64,000 nt of DNA. Origin: Porphyra umbilicalis (lineage: Eukaryota > Rhodophyta > Bangiophyceae > Bangiales > Bangiaceae). The notes under the pieces are model-generated. The model searched no databases. It was not told the origin of the DNA and saw nothing but the letters and a program-made list of their open reading frames with translations. The stretch covers positions 124,001-188,000 of the forward strand of contig KV918801.1 of assembly GCA_002049455.2 (NCBI GenBank). Reading direction: 5' to 3'. The position numbers and the translations under genes were made by a program. Of this stretch, positions 1 through 10,873 are shown one piece after another; position 1 is the first letter of the stretch, and each line of letters starts with the position of its first letter.

Positions 1-1750
1 CTATCAGGGCCCTCCCTAGACCTGCCACGTGCGCACACAGTGGCGCACACTAACACAGGACATACGCTAGGCAGTACGATCGCAACAGCCAGCACCCCGC
101 GCTGTCTACATACCTGGGCGTCCCATCCACTCCAACAACCCGGCCACACCGGCCCCCGACAATCTCCTCCACACAGTCAGCCCCAGAGCCATGGGCGCGG
201 CGGGCGCCGCCGAACAGCGTGCACCTGTGTTCTTGTGTTGAACGCAATCCGACGGCGCCGCCGCCGCCCCACACCCCGACCTTATCCGGCAAGGGGCGCT
301 CACTGGTGGGGTCAGAAAACGTCACTGACGACGGGCATGCACCGATAAAAACGCAGAACACGGATGCAGCGAAAAAACGGCCAATGGCACAGCAACACGC
401 AGCGAGTCAGTACATGTCCATATTGCATGAAGTGTACAGCGGCATTGGCGCTCGTGCAACTGTACCGTCCCACCGTGCGGACTACGGCTATCAAGGCCCT
501 CCCTAGACCTGCCACGTCCGCACACAGTGGCGCACACTAACACAGGACGTACGAAAGACAATACGATCGCAACAGCCAGCCCCCCGCGCTGTCTACATAC
601 CTGGTCGTCCCATCGACTCCAACAACCCGGCCACACCGGCCCCCACAATCTCCTCCACACAGTCAGCCCCAGAGCCATGGGCGCGGCGGGCGCCGCCGAA
701 CAGCGTGCACCTGTGCTCTCGTGTTGAACGCAATCCGACGGCGCCGCCGCCGCCCCACACCCCGACCTTATCCGGCGAGGGGCGCTCACTGGTGGGGTCA
801 GAAAACGTCACAGACTACGGGCATGCACCGACAAAAACGCAGAACACGGGCAGCAGCGAATATTCGGCCATTGGCACAGCAACACGCAGCGAGTCAGTAT
901 TGCTGATCCTCCAATTTTGTCCTCATCGGCCAAGACCGGGACTGCTTTGTAAAACAGGCCAACCATTGGTCTAGAACAGCATCAAACAGCTGTTGAGTGC
1001 GTATCTTCGACGCGCCATTGGCTCTCCAACCGCTAGGTCCGTGCAGAATCGAGATTCTCCGTTTTCTTGAGATATTCTTCCTTTCTCAGTCGTCTCATGT
1101 GGTAAAGTAGCCCAGAGCCGTGAGTTATCGAGATTTTCTTCAGGATTCTCAGATAATCTCAGAAGAACGAGTGCGCCGATTGTGCGTTTGCGGGCCGTAC
1201 GGGCACATTCTGTAAAGATGGGACCCGACATGCACTGCTGTTGCTCCTCTTGGCCAATCACAAACGTCCCTGCATTGCTGTTGCACTCCCGTTCTCTGGC
1301 GATGAGGACAAAATTGGGGGATCAGCAATACATGTCCATATTGCATGAAGTGTACAGCGGCATTGGCGCTCGTGCAACTGTACCGTCCCACCGTGCGGAC
1401 TAAGGCTATCAAGGCCCTCCCTAGACATGCCCCGTCCGCACACAGTGGCGCACACTAACACAGGACGTACGCAAGGCAATACGATCGCAACAGCCAGCAC
1501 CCCGCGCTGTCTACATACCTGGGCGTCCCATCGACTCCAACGACCCGGCCACACCGGCCCCCACAATCTCCTCCACACAGTCAGCCCCAGAGCCAGGGGC
1601 GCGGCGGGCGCCGCCGAACAGCGTGCGCCTGTGCTCTCGTGTTGAACGCAATCCGACGGCGCCGCCGCCTCCCCAAACTTCGACCTGTTCTGGCCGGGGG
1701 ATTTGACTGATGGGGTCAGAGAATGTCACAGGTTTCGGGAATGCCAAGAT
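1..1750. repeat. Three tandem copies of a ~487-bp unit
   Basis: The unit that begins 'ctatca' and 'ccctccctagac' at base 1 starts again near 488 and near 1402. Copies are nearly identical at the start and diverge near 1690-1740 in the third. The second copy is split by a MITE at 900-1328. No convincing coding sequence: open frames on both strands follow the repeat composition. The array may extend beyond the left edge of the window. Confidence 0.9.
900..1328. mobile_element. 429-bp Tc1/mariner-type MITE with TA target duplication
   Basis: The ends are inverted copies of TTGCTGATCC followed by YCCAATTTTGTCCTCATCG, and TA lies on both sides (898-899 and 1329-1330). The first tandem unit shows the empty site, with a single TA at 411-412 in the sequence GAGTCAG-TA-CATGTCC, so this insertion is directly visible. 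No coding capacity. Related single ends occur near 3551, 38052 and 57421, and a longer relative at 7493-10855. Confidence 0.92.
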
Positions 1751-2016
1751 AGTAGAGCATTTGATGGGCAGCCGTACACAATGCAGATCGCCGAGCGAGT
1801 ACCAAAGTGTCAGTTATTCCGCGCGTTGTTCGTCCTACGGTATGGTGGCTGTGGAAGTGTGCTTACTCGCTCGTGCGGGCTGCGTGGGCGCCAGAACAAG
1901 GCCCGTCCGGCCGCCACGTCAGCCTTTTTTACTCAAGCGGTGACTCACCGAAGACCGGTGCAGATGCATCCCTCCCTCTTCCGTACAGACCGCACCCGAC
2001 GTACCTCGACATGCGG

Positions 2017-3030
2017 TCATATGTACAGGCAGTAGTTCTTAACCGCTGCACATACAAAGCCGGTGCACATGGCAGGCGTGATCCGGGAGAGCATCGCCGC
2101 CACGCTTGAAAATGGCCAATCGTTGAACTGCTCCGGGGAGACGTTTCGGCCCAGCCAACTGCTTCCCACAGAGAAGACGTCCTCAATTGTATTGGAGTCA
2201 GGACTGTACGAAGGCAGGCGACAAACCAACACGCCCGCAGCCTCAATCACGGCCAAAGCGAGCTCATTATGGACACGAGCGTTGTCCAAAATCAAGACAC
2301 AGCGCTCCGGCTGCTCAGACCACGGCAAGGCTGGGTCATAAGGATTCATGTAAGGAAAAAGATGGGCCAAGGCAAAGAGAAGAAAATCTACAGACGACTG
2401 ACCGGGGGGTGGTTGGGTGATCAACCAGTCCAAAACCTGGTCGTGGCCCATAGCCACGAAGAAGCTAGTGCTCAATCTCTTGTTGTTCGTAACGTAGGAC
2501 TCGGCACGCTGTCCCCGTAGCTTCCAGGCCCACTTGCGTTCGGCAGACCGACCGCAGCGGTGGGCCTCGTCCACGTAAACACGCGCGCGCAGAGGGATGT
2601 CCCACTGAGAGTGGACCCACTGCGCCCGGCTGAGCTCATTGCGTGAAATAAAGCAAGTCTCAATCACCTTGCGTGTGATGCCATTCGCAGCCAAAATGCG
2701 TGACACCGAGGAGGGAGAGATAGAGAAGTCAGTCCCAAGCAACGCCTGCACGCGTCCGATAAAATCCGATATTTTATCAAGATATACCTCGGGGTACTGC
2801 TCCACGGCAAACAAAACGGCGGCACGCAAGTCAGGGCACCGGGTGCGGGCATCTTCGTGCTTGTTCCACTTCTCCAGGTCATAGTGCACATCTCCCGTCT
2901 CCTCCACGTATGATAGAAAGCACGTGGGTGTGCGACGCGACATGTGCGCATTGGCCGCAGCACGCCGCACACTCTGCCCATTGTCAACGTGCAGGGCCAC
3001 AGCCAGCCGCCGGACTTCGGGCTTCTTCAT
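2017..3030 (-). CDS. Tc1/mariner-superfamily transposase (DDE_3 type)
   Basis: A 337-residue protein starting at the ATG at 3030. The open frame runs 16 codons further upstream, but only to a GTG. The N-terminal ~120 residues look like helix-turn-helix DNA-binding modules. The catalytic core shows VYVDEAH (D154), CVLILDNARVH (D249) and LPSYSPDSNTIE (E283), with 33 residues between the second Asp and the Glu. These are the three metal-binding acids that cut and join transposon ends in the nucleus. VYVDEAH with GRSAERKWAWK is typical of the protist/fungal DDE_3 branch rather than classical Tc1. The frame is intact, but I found no convincing terminal repeats around it, so the element is probably decayed or its ends are unrecognised. 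Confidence 0.88.
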   Translation of the reverse strand: MKKPEVRRLAVALHVDNGQSVRRAAANAHMSRRTPTCFLSYVEETGDVHYDLEKWNKHEDARTRCPDLRAAVLFAVEQYPEVYLDKISDFIGRVQALLGTDFSISPSSVSRILAANGITRKVIETCFISRNELSRAQWVHSQWDIPLRARVYVDEAHRCGRSAERKWAWKLRGQRAESYVTNNKRLSTSFFVAMGHDQVLDWLITQPPPGQSSVDFLLFALAHLFPYMNPYDPALPWSEQPERCVLILDNARVHNELALAVIEAAGVLVCRLPSYSPDSNTIEDVFSVGSSWLGRNVSPEQFNDWPFSSVAAMLSRITPAMCTGFVCAAVKNYCLYI

Positions 3031-3504
3031 CGCGAGCGAGTCCACGACCGGGCAGGGGGTGCGCTGGTAGGTGGTCACGCGTGGATACTCTCACCGCGCA
3101 AGTCGCTTGCAAAAGCTCAAGACCTCGGAGCGCTCGTGGCATGCATCACTGTACATTGCTCGATGCATCGATGCAGAAGGAAGAAAAGAAAAAAAAAAGG
3201 AAAAAAAAGAAGGAAACGAGCAGTCTCGGAGGATTGCAGGCAGGCCGGAGAACAGCTGCGGGAAGAACGGAGATTACAGTGAAGAAAAATATAATTATCA
3301 GGAGAAACGGGTCGACACAAGGCGAGTCGCTGCCCCGACATCCATGGCGGGCCAATCTCGTCGTCTGACAGAGCTTGATAGAGACGGCCCAAGGAATGAT
3401 GCGAGCTTGGAATGAACTTATGCACGAAAATAACTTCACTATATGAAAGCTTAGACCTTGGCAGAGCTTTCGAGGGCTTCATTAGCAAATTATTTGAGTG
3501 TACA
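3031..3504. other. Non-coding stretch with a long purine tract
   Basis: No gene seen. A nearly pure A/G tract occupies about 3176-3220, downstream of ATGCATCGATGCA-type self-complementary sequence at 3162-3175. It lies on the 5' side of the transposase gene at 2017-3030. Confidence 0.5.
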
Positions 3505-3551
3505 AGCAGTCCCGGTCTCGGTCGATGAGGACAAAATTGGGGGATCAGAAA
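3505..3551. mobile_element. Solo end of the TTGCTGATCC MITE family
   Basis: GATGAGGACAAAATTGGGGG then ATCAGAA-TA matches the end of the 900-1328 MITE. The inner sequence CAGTCCCGGTCT is shared with that MITE's other end. No partner end is visible to the left within the window. Confidence 0.7.
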
Positions 3552-3555
3552 TACT

Positions 3556-4188
3556 GCGGTTGCCTTCGTCGTGGTTGTGTGTCGTGCGTGAGGCTGTTTG
3601 AATTGCCTGCCCATCGTGTGTGACATGTCAGGTATATCTTTGTGTCGCTTTTCGGGGGGGGGGAGGGTGAGGCACGGATCCTTGCGGCGGTCGGTGGCCG
3701 CGCCTCGAGTGCCGCGCCCTCCTCGTGCAGGTCCCGTCTCCACCCGCACCTCACCCCCGTCCATTCCTTTATTCACCTTATGAGCTCGGCTGCTTCTTCT
3801 TTTCCATGTTAATTTGCCCACCTGTGTCTGACTGTTGACTTCCTTCGGGGGTGCGGGATGTGGGGGGGGAGGTGGCGTCCCTTTGTACGCGGATGGGGGG
3901 GCGGTTGCTTGAAACATCTTGTGTTGCTCGGGTAGCTTGCAGTGGACTCGAGGGTGTGACGCAGGCCGTCATATGTGGCGCAGGGTCTTGCCATGATTTC
4001 TTGCCTCCAACGGGACGTCTTCAGACCGTTTTCCTTTTGCTCTGTTGTTCCACGTTGCTGTTTCCTTCTTTCTTTTCTTCTTTCTTTCTTGTTCTCGACT
4101 GGGCTTGTCCGCTCAGTACGGGGGTGGGGGGGGGAGAGATGAGGATTTCGCTTTCCTGTGAGGGGGGGAGGGGGGATGTGGTGGCTCA
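3556..4188. repeat. Dispersed ~0.63-kb repeat, copy 1 (direct with 62640-63276)
   Basis: It starts at GCGGTTGCCTTCGTCGTGG and ends in a G-rich stretch before 'ggctca'. The copy at 62640-63276 has the same order, differing by point changes and G-run lengths. No open frame is conserved convincingly between copies. Confidence 0.88.
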
Positions 4189-5450
4189 TAGTCAGTGTGT
4201 CCGGGCCAAGTGCTTGTTGGTTGGCGCCCCAGTGGTGCTGGGTGACGGGCTTGGCTCTGTCTCCGCCTTTATGACGGTGCATATGGGGGTGGTAGTGGCG
4301 GTGGGTGACCGTGGCGTTGGCCGTGGTCGCCGTCTTCCGCCCTCGCGGCCTTTGCGTATGGTTCCAATAAATAAAACCACGGTACTGAATATGGTCACAG
4401 AACGGCTGTAATGATGAGAATAATGGCGAGGCACCATGCTGCTGTCGGCTGTCCGCGAGGGCGATTGTGAGCCAATCAAACTGCAATGGATCCGGGTTTT
4501 ATCCCGGTTCCGTTCGCGGCCCAGCGGGTCTGTGTCCGTGCCGTTGATCCCGGTTTTATCCTGCATCTGTTCCCGTAGGGCAGATATACGAGTCCATGTA
4601 CACGGGGTTGTCAGAGGGTCGCAAGTGCTCCGATGCTCGTTCTGACGACGGATTCTGACCCAGAGTACTCCAGTTACCCTAGCTATCATAGGGTGAGCTT
4701 CTGGTTGTGCCTTGTGGCACCGACAGACCCCCCCGACCGATTTGGCATGCGGGCATGCCGGGCCGAGTCAAGAGATCTGGTGGGAAAACGGGCATAACTC
4801 CGGCTGTGTGTATGCATTTTGAATGTTTTTTGGCTCATTCTGCTGCGCTGTATGGTGTGCTGCATAATCCAGCACCGCCAGAGCACGTGCGCTTCCCACA
4901 AAAAAGATCACAATCAGATACACCTGTGTCATTGTACACGGGGCTGTCAGAGGGTTGCAAGTGCTCCGATGTTCATTCTGACCACAGATTCTGGCGTGTG
5001 ACAAGGATGGCCGGCGAAGAAAACGTAGCGACGGAGGATGAGTGAGTCTCTCGCTTTTACTCACTTGGCGCGTAAAACTCCATGTACGTCCGCCCCCCCC
5101 CCCCTTCAACGGGAGCTTGCTGCCCTCGCCAAGCAATGAATGCACGTACTTTTGCTCTTCGTCGTCATCCGCCATATTGCGCCCCACCTCGAAAGCACGG
5201 CGACCAGGCAGCGTCGACAGGGAAAAGCAAGTATAAAATCGCCTGCAAGACGAGGCGCGGGCAAGACGTGATCCGCCCCGGATCACGTCGGACCGCTGCT
5301 GATCCGGTCACGCCAGAGCGGCCATGAGCCGGGGTCCGTAATGGGGTCGCGACCCAATTTTGTATCGACCACTAGAATTTTAGCACGTTGCAGCGCAGCT
5401 TTCACTGACAGAGTGTAATGCCCAGACCCAGAAGAGCAGCCTTGACTATA
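4189..5450. other. No gene recognised; contains a ~75-bp direct repeat
   Basis: Sequence at about 4590-4660 (GTACACGGGGTTGTCAGAGG onward) recurs at about 4937-5010. A segment near 4540-4565 reading TTTTATCCTGCATCTG occurs in inverse orientation near 62366-62385. C-runs at 5089-5103. No coding signal. Confidence 0.5.
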
Positions 5451-5454
5451 GTTT

Positions 5455-5830
5455 TTTTTTTAGGCGTGCTGGGGCGTGCAATCTCACTTGTTTTGGGCGT
5501 CTCACGACCTGCACGCCCAGAATTTTAGGGGCGTGATTGGGGCGTGCTTGGCAAAAAAACGTACAAAGTATCGCATGCAGCTGCTTCCTCCTTTTTATTT
5601 GGCATCTTTGTGGTCCTGTGAACCATCCAAATTGCAAGAATATAGAGTAATTTGAATTGCCTATCAAGTAAGTGGTAAAACATGGGGGCTACATTAGGGT
5701 CGTGAAGAGGGGCGTGCTATTGTTGGGGGCGTGCAGAAGGGCGTGATTAGGCGTGCATCGCCCACCCCGCCACCCAAAAAGGGGCGTGATGCCCAACCCT
5801 AGCCACGAGCGCAGAGACTCTGCTGGACTC
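5455..5830. repeat. GGGCGTG-rich non-coding element
   Basis: The motif GGGCGTG(C/A) recurs about ten times, clustered at both sides of an AT-rich centre (5550-5690). This resembles subterminal transposase-binding motifs of a non-autonomous element, but clean terminal repeats and a target duplication are not evident. Confidence 0.45.
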
Positions 5831-5898
5831 TACGGCGGAGTCCAGGATCGGACCCCGCACGAGGGCGGGGCCCCGCCCGGCATTTAGCCGCGGGGCGT

Positions 5899-5951
5899 CG
5901 CCAGGCAGCCATCCATCATGGATGTCATCCATCATGGATGGTTGCCTGGCG
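5899..5951. repeat. 53-bp near-perfect palindrome
   Basis: Arms CGCCAGGCAGCCATCCATC... and its complement ...GGTTGCCTGGCG meet at a single central base. Only about three positions fail to pair. It abuts the left end of the inverted repeat at 5952. Confidence 0.85.
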
Positions 5952-7492
5952 TCGAGAGTTTCCCTTGTTGTCTACGTCAGCTTCCGCTAAGATGCCCATC
6001 GAACACCCGATCCGATGGGAGCCGATGGCCCATCGAACAGGGTGCCCGATTGGAACTGATGGGCGCCCGATGGGGATTCTTGCCCGATTGCATCGAGCCC
6101 CATCGGGCACAATCGGTGGAAGTCACGAGACTTTCTTGACTGACAGCTCGTCTCTGACCAACCAAAAGCGTGAGATACTGGAGTTGCTGCAGGATGCTTG
6201 AGGGCCGTACTGATGTGTGCAAGCGCCAAGTCGCCATTGCACAAAGAATTGGTTGACGACGGCGGGCTACGTACCAGCTTCGGAGAGGACACAGATACAG
6301 GACGCGTGTCCTTTTCCCTGGTTCTTCCCATGCGTTCCCAGTTACCAGACAGAAAACGCGTCGATGGACGGTACCAGTCACGCGTCGCGCACTCCACGGG
6401 GACGCAGGACAGATGCAGAACAATGTGCTCCTTCCTCGCAGCCCGGCAAGAGAACCAAATGCAGAAAGGGAAGATGCAAGACCATACATAACAAGGACGG
6501 GGCCTCAAAGTACCAGTCATAAGGAGACGAAAAGAACAAGAGCACTATCGCCTCAGGTATCTTCCCGACGGACAGACAGCTCACCAGCCCAGACAATCCT
6601 CTCACCATCACTCATGCCAAAGGCCCGCTCATCGTACAGAGTAAGGAACTGATGTCAAGGGAGACTACAACGCTGCTCTCGGTACCGAAGGTTGTGACAC
6701 ATGCGAAGACGGGTGCAGAAGAGATACGAAAGAGGCAGAGAGGCCAAGAAAGAGCAAGACAATCGACACAAGAATGACGGCGATGGATGATGACCATCTC
6801 TCAAGATAAAGAGGGAAGAAGACAGGGCGGTTGGAAGGGTGCGGCATGCAATTAAAGAGCCAGCGTGAAAAAAAGTGAGATGACGGAAGCCAAACGCGTG
6901 GCACGACGAAAGAGGGCTGGCCGACGACGAGACGGTAAGAATGGAACAGTGCGAGAACAAACGGATCTAGCGTACCCCGCAACCAACCGCCCCCAGAGAA
7001 AGGAAAGAACGGCCACAAACCTGCTACGTGCGCATGAAGGCCAATCGCGCAAGCGTACGTGTGAGCGGACTCATGTGGTGCGCGGGTGGGGCCGTCGGGG
7101 GGGATGTTGGGGAAGGTGCACAGGGCGGTGGCGCGTGGTCGGATCGCGGCGCGGCCCAAGGAAGGCCGCGCAACCCAGCCCTCAGACTCGCCGTGATGCG
7201 AGGTCGTGCAGGACTGCGTCGCCTCCCAGATGATCCTCGTACTTTCTCTTGTCCTTATGCAGAAACGTGGCGTGCTTTACATCTAGTCCCTTGCAGCACT
7301 AGCGTCCGTCGAGGAAAGAAACGGCTTGAACTCGGTCAAAATCACGAGAGCGGCCCCATCGGCGCCCCTATTCGATGGGCGCCCGATGCGAGTCCGATGG
7401 GGGTCATCGGGCCCCATCGGGCCCCATCGAACAGCCGATCCGATGGGCTTTTGTGCCCGATGCGAGCCGATGCGGCCCGATGCACGATTCTA
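5952..7492. repeat. ~1.5-kb inverted repeat, copy 1
   Basis: This is the reverse complement of 12731-15147 once later insertions are removed. Both ends carry GTCAGCTT-C/G-CGCTA followed by clusters of CGATGGGC-like motifs, giving fold-back ends (5990-6110 and 7350-7490). Its right end continues at 10856-10870 after the 3363-bp insertion. Compared with copy 2 it lacks about 80 bp near 6350. Several frames stay open in both copies, but none looks like a known protein. Confidence 0.9.
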
Positions 7493-7714
7493 TTGCTGTT
7501 TGCCCAATTTTGGCCGATGCCAAGCGCTACGCAGGCAACAGAGGGACTTTACATTTCAACAATATCTTTTCTGATTTTCGTGTAACTCCCATGACTGCGT
7601 CAAATATTGTGTGTGGACGATTTGCTCTCAAAATTGAGATAGACAGGTCGGAAGCCCCTGGCTGACGGCGTCGTCGCCGTCGTCACCATCCATGGGCTGT
7701 TGATGCGGTCCCCG

Positions 7715-9400
7715 GCGGGGGGGGGGGGGGTTCGGGCGGCGGCGGCGGCGGGGCGGGTGCTATGAAAGCCCGCCCCGCCGCCGCACCCAACGTGCGGCGG
7801 CTACCGCGGCGGTGGCGGCGGCGCGATCGCTGCCGCGCCGCCGCCACCGCAGATCAGGTCGGCGTCGCGGCGGCGGTGCGTCGGCGCGGCGGCGGCGGCA
7901 GGGTGGCGGCGGCAAGGCGGCGGCGGCGAGGCGGCGGCGCGGCGGCGCGGCGAGGCCGTTGGTGCGTGAGGGCTGTTGGTGCGGTCGTCGCCGGGGGGGG
8001 GGGGGTTCCGGTCGGCGGCGGTGGCGCGGCGGGTGCTGTGAAAGCCCGCCCCGCCGCCGCACCGGACGTGTGGTGGCCGCCGCGGCGTTGGCGGCGGCGC
8101 GATCGCCGCGCCGCCGCCGCAGTTTAGGGCGGCGGCGCGGCGGCGGTGCGGCGGCGGTGCGGCGGCGGCAAGGCGGCGGCAGCAAGGCAGCGGCTCGGCG
8201 GCGCGGGGGTGAATGTGGTGCGTGGGGCCTGTCGTTGCGGTCGTCGGCGTGGGGGCGGGGATTTCCGGGCGGCAATGGCGGCGGGGTGGGTGCTGAAAAA
8301 GCCCGCCCCGCCGCCGCACCCAAATGCGGTGGCCCCCACCGCCGCGGCGGCGGCACGATCGTTGCCGCGCCGCTACCGCCGCACGCCAGGTCGGCGGCGC
8401 GGCGGCGGTGCGGCGGCGTGGCGGCGGCGGCAAGACGGCGACAGCAAGGTGGCGGCGCGGCGGCGAGGGGGTGAAATCGGTGCCGGAAGGCTGTTGGTGC
8501 GGTCGTCGGCGTGGGGGCGGGGGTTTCCGGGCGGCGTCGGCGGCGGGGTGGGTGCTGAAGAAGCCCGCCTCGCCGCAGCCCCCAAGATGCGGCGGCTGTC
8601 GTCGCGATGGCGGTGGCGCGATCGTTGCCACACCGTCGTCGCCGCATGCCTGGTCGGCGGCGCGGTGGCGGTGCGGCGGCGCGGCGGCGGCGGCAAGACG
8701 GCGCCAGAAAGGCGGCGGCGCGGCGGCGCGGGGGTGAATTTGATGCGTGAGGGCTATTGGTACGATCGTCGGCGAGGGGGGGGGAGGGCTTCGGGTGGCG
8801 GCGGCGGTGGAGCGGGGGCCGAAAAAGCCCGCCCCGCCGCCGCACCCGCATGCGGCGGCCCCCACGGCCGCGGCGGCGGCACGATCGTTGCCGCGCCGCC
8901 GCCGCCGCACGCCAGGTCGGCGGCGCGGCGGCGGTGCGGCGGCGCGGCGGCGGCGGCGGCAAGGCGGTGGCGCGGCGGCGCGGGGGGGCTGTTTGTGTGC
9001 GTGGGCTGTTGGTGCGGTCGTCGGCGGGGGGGGGGGTGCTTCCGAGCGGCGGCGGCGGCGGAGCTGGTGCTGTGAAAGCCCGCCCCGCCGCCGCACCCGC
9101 ATGCGGCGGCCGCCGCCGCTGCGGCGGCGTTGCTATCGTCTTCGCGCCGCCGCCGCCCCGCACCAGGTCGGCGTCGCCGCGGCGGTGCGGCCGCGCAGCG
9201 GCAGCGGCGCAGCGGCGGTGGCAAGGTGGCGGCACGGCCGCGCGGGGGGGGCTGTGTATTTTTGGCGGCTGATGGTGCTGTCGTCGGCAGGGCGAGGCCG
9301 TTGCTGCACGCGGGCTGTAGCGGCGCTGCCGTCGGTGCCGCCGCCGAGGTGGTTGGCGACGCAGCCGCGCGGCGGCGCGAGGGGTTGTCAAGCATGCTGG
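7715..9400. repeat. Six-copy ~260-bp GC-rich tandem array
   Basis: Landmarks such as CGCGATCGNTGCCGCGCC recur near 7823, 8098, 8355, 8617, 8879 and, degenerate, 9132, giving a period of about 253-275 bp. Units are nearly all G and C with GCCGCC/GGCGGC triplet stretches. A 560-codon open frame on the minus strand (9442 to 7760, ATG start) crosses all units. It is Pro/Arg/Ala only and is probably open because the sequence contains almost no A/T for stops. Confidence 0.88.
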
Positions 9401-9737
9401 GTTATGGTTCTCTTTGTCCGGAAGCTTACAAATGAGGACCATCTTTGTTGTGACGGGATATAGAGGTCGTAAAAACGCACAACCATCTCCACGAGGCGCC
9501 GACGTGTCTCCAGGGACTTATGGAACCACGACGCTGCAGGGGTTGGGCTCAAAAGATGGCGGTGGGTGGATTGGGAGCGGATACTGAGGGGGTGGTGGCG
9601 GGGTCGACGAGAAGTGGTGCATCATGCAAGGCAGCGTTGGCAAGACGCAGCGGCCAAGCCGTTGACGACAGCGATCACTGGCAGGACGCCGAGCTGTGCT
9701 CAGGCTGTCCCGCACATTCAGGCGCCTGCCGTCAGAT

Positions 9738-10446
9738 TTCCCTGGCCTTTAGGACAGGGTGCTCTCAAAGTGTCGTGATGCACACAGATACTTAGATAAA
9801 GGGACTTGCTCTCCGTTTCAGAGATGGCAGTCTGCATTCGTGTCCTCAGGGATCTGAGGGCGTTTCAGTGCTGGAAGGGTCGCGATGACGCTGAAAACAA
9901 ATGGAGTTACGTGGCTGAGAAGGACTGTCCTGCCACAGGGGTCACTGAACCCGGACGGCGCCTGCCCCCGTGCCCCCTCTACCGCCCCGAGTTTCGCGCG
10001 GTGACCACGTGCAGCGACTTCCGGGGCTTGGTGCGCCCACGATGATCCGCGGGTGATCATGCCTGTGCGCCGTCTTCTGTTGCGGCGGCGCGTCGGCAGT
10101 TGCTGACGCCATCTAGCGGCGCGGTTACAGGCGCCTCGTCGCGCGGCGATCAGTCCCACCCGCCCTCCCGTGCGCCGTGTCGGCCGCCCCCCCCGCCGTG
10201 CGGAGGTGCGCTGCGCGGCGAAGTGACGGCCTCGCCCTTGGGCGTCGCGCGACGCCGGCGGGCCGCCACCGTGCGGTGGCGGCGGCGGTACCCCTTTCCC
10301 GGCCCCACGCGCCCCCCGCCACGGCAACGTGGCTGTACGTGCCCCCGTGCGCACTTGTGGCTATGGAGTCGGGCGGCGTGCCCGGCGTCGATGCGTCGCC
10401 GAGCGCGCCACCGCCCTGAAGGCCAGGGTATTGCACGCACGTGCCT
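9738..10446. repeat. 0.7-kb dispersed repeat, copy 1
   Basis: It begins TCCCTGGCCTTTAGGACAGGG and ends CCCTGAAGGCCAGGG then TATTGCACGCACGTGCCT. Copies lie at 36640-37349 and 58468-59165, all in the same orientation. The outermost ends have an imperfect inverted CCCTGGCCTT, and the right end forms a small GCACG/CGTGC hairpin followed by CTAG. A 79-codon frame near 9806 stays open in all three copies but lacks an ATG start. Nested inside the 3363-bp element. Confidence 0.9.
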
Positions 10447-10873
10447 AGATCAATCTCTGCACTCCGAGTCGCTTCGAAGCCGCAGTCACTCAATTTGTTG
10501 CAACCCGGGCCAGTGCTGGCTCCGTTTGGGTGCGAGGTCCAAGAAGCTTGCGCATCTCACAGCTGAGCCCGTTCGTGACACCCTCATTGGGAATGACATT
10601 GACCACTTCAAGGAATGCATCCCAGACAAATGCGCACCAAGCAGGACAGCTGTGGTAATGACGTGCCAGCGGCCGCTGGTGCTCATGAAAATATTCTGAA
10701 AAATACGGCCAATCCTGACTTTGAACCAATCAGACGAGCCTGATACTGGCTTGCACGAGCATCTTGAACAGAAACGCTCATGCAATTTTGAACTGTACAA
10801 TTGGTCGACGCGCCGACGAAGCGCTTGGCATCGGCCAAAATTGGGCAAACAGCAATAGCGAAAGCTGACGTAC

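Larger units (their letters stand above)
7493..10855. mobile_element. 3363-bp TA-flanked non-autonomous element
   Basis: The ends are 36-bp perfect inverted repeats starting TTGCTGTTTGCCCAATTTTG and continuing GCCGATGCCAAGCGCT. TA lies at 7491-7492 and at 10856-10857. The inverted repeat copy at 12731 keeps the empty site, read on the minus strand as GATTC-TA-GCGCAAGCTGACG, against GATTC-TA-element-TA-GCGAAAGCTGACG here. The TIR resembles that of the 429-bp MITE (TTGCTG...CCAATTTTG.CC). Cargo is a GC-rich tandem array and a nested 0.7-kb repeat. No transposase is seen. Confidence 0.93.

Noticed and set aside
1750-2016. Left terminal repeat for the transposase at 2017-3030
   Set aside because: I looked for a partner of the end at 3551 and for inverted repeats on both sides and found none convincing.
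7760-9442. 560-codon open frame on the minus strand across the 260-bp array
   Set aside because: Only Pro/Arg/Ala-type residues beyond the first ~20 codons; openness follows from the near absence of A and T.
9806-10045. 79-codon frame conserved in all three 0.7-kb repeats
   Set aside because: No ATG, and nucleotide conservation of the repeat alone explains it; kept as a note under the repeat.
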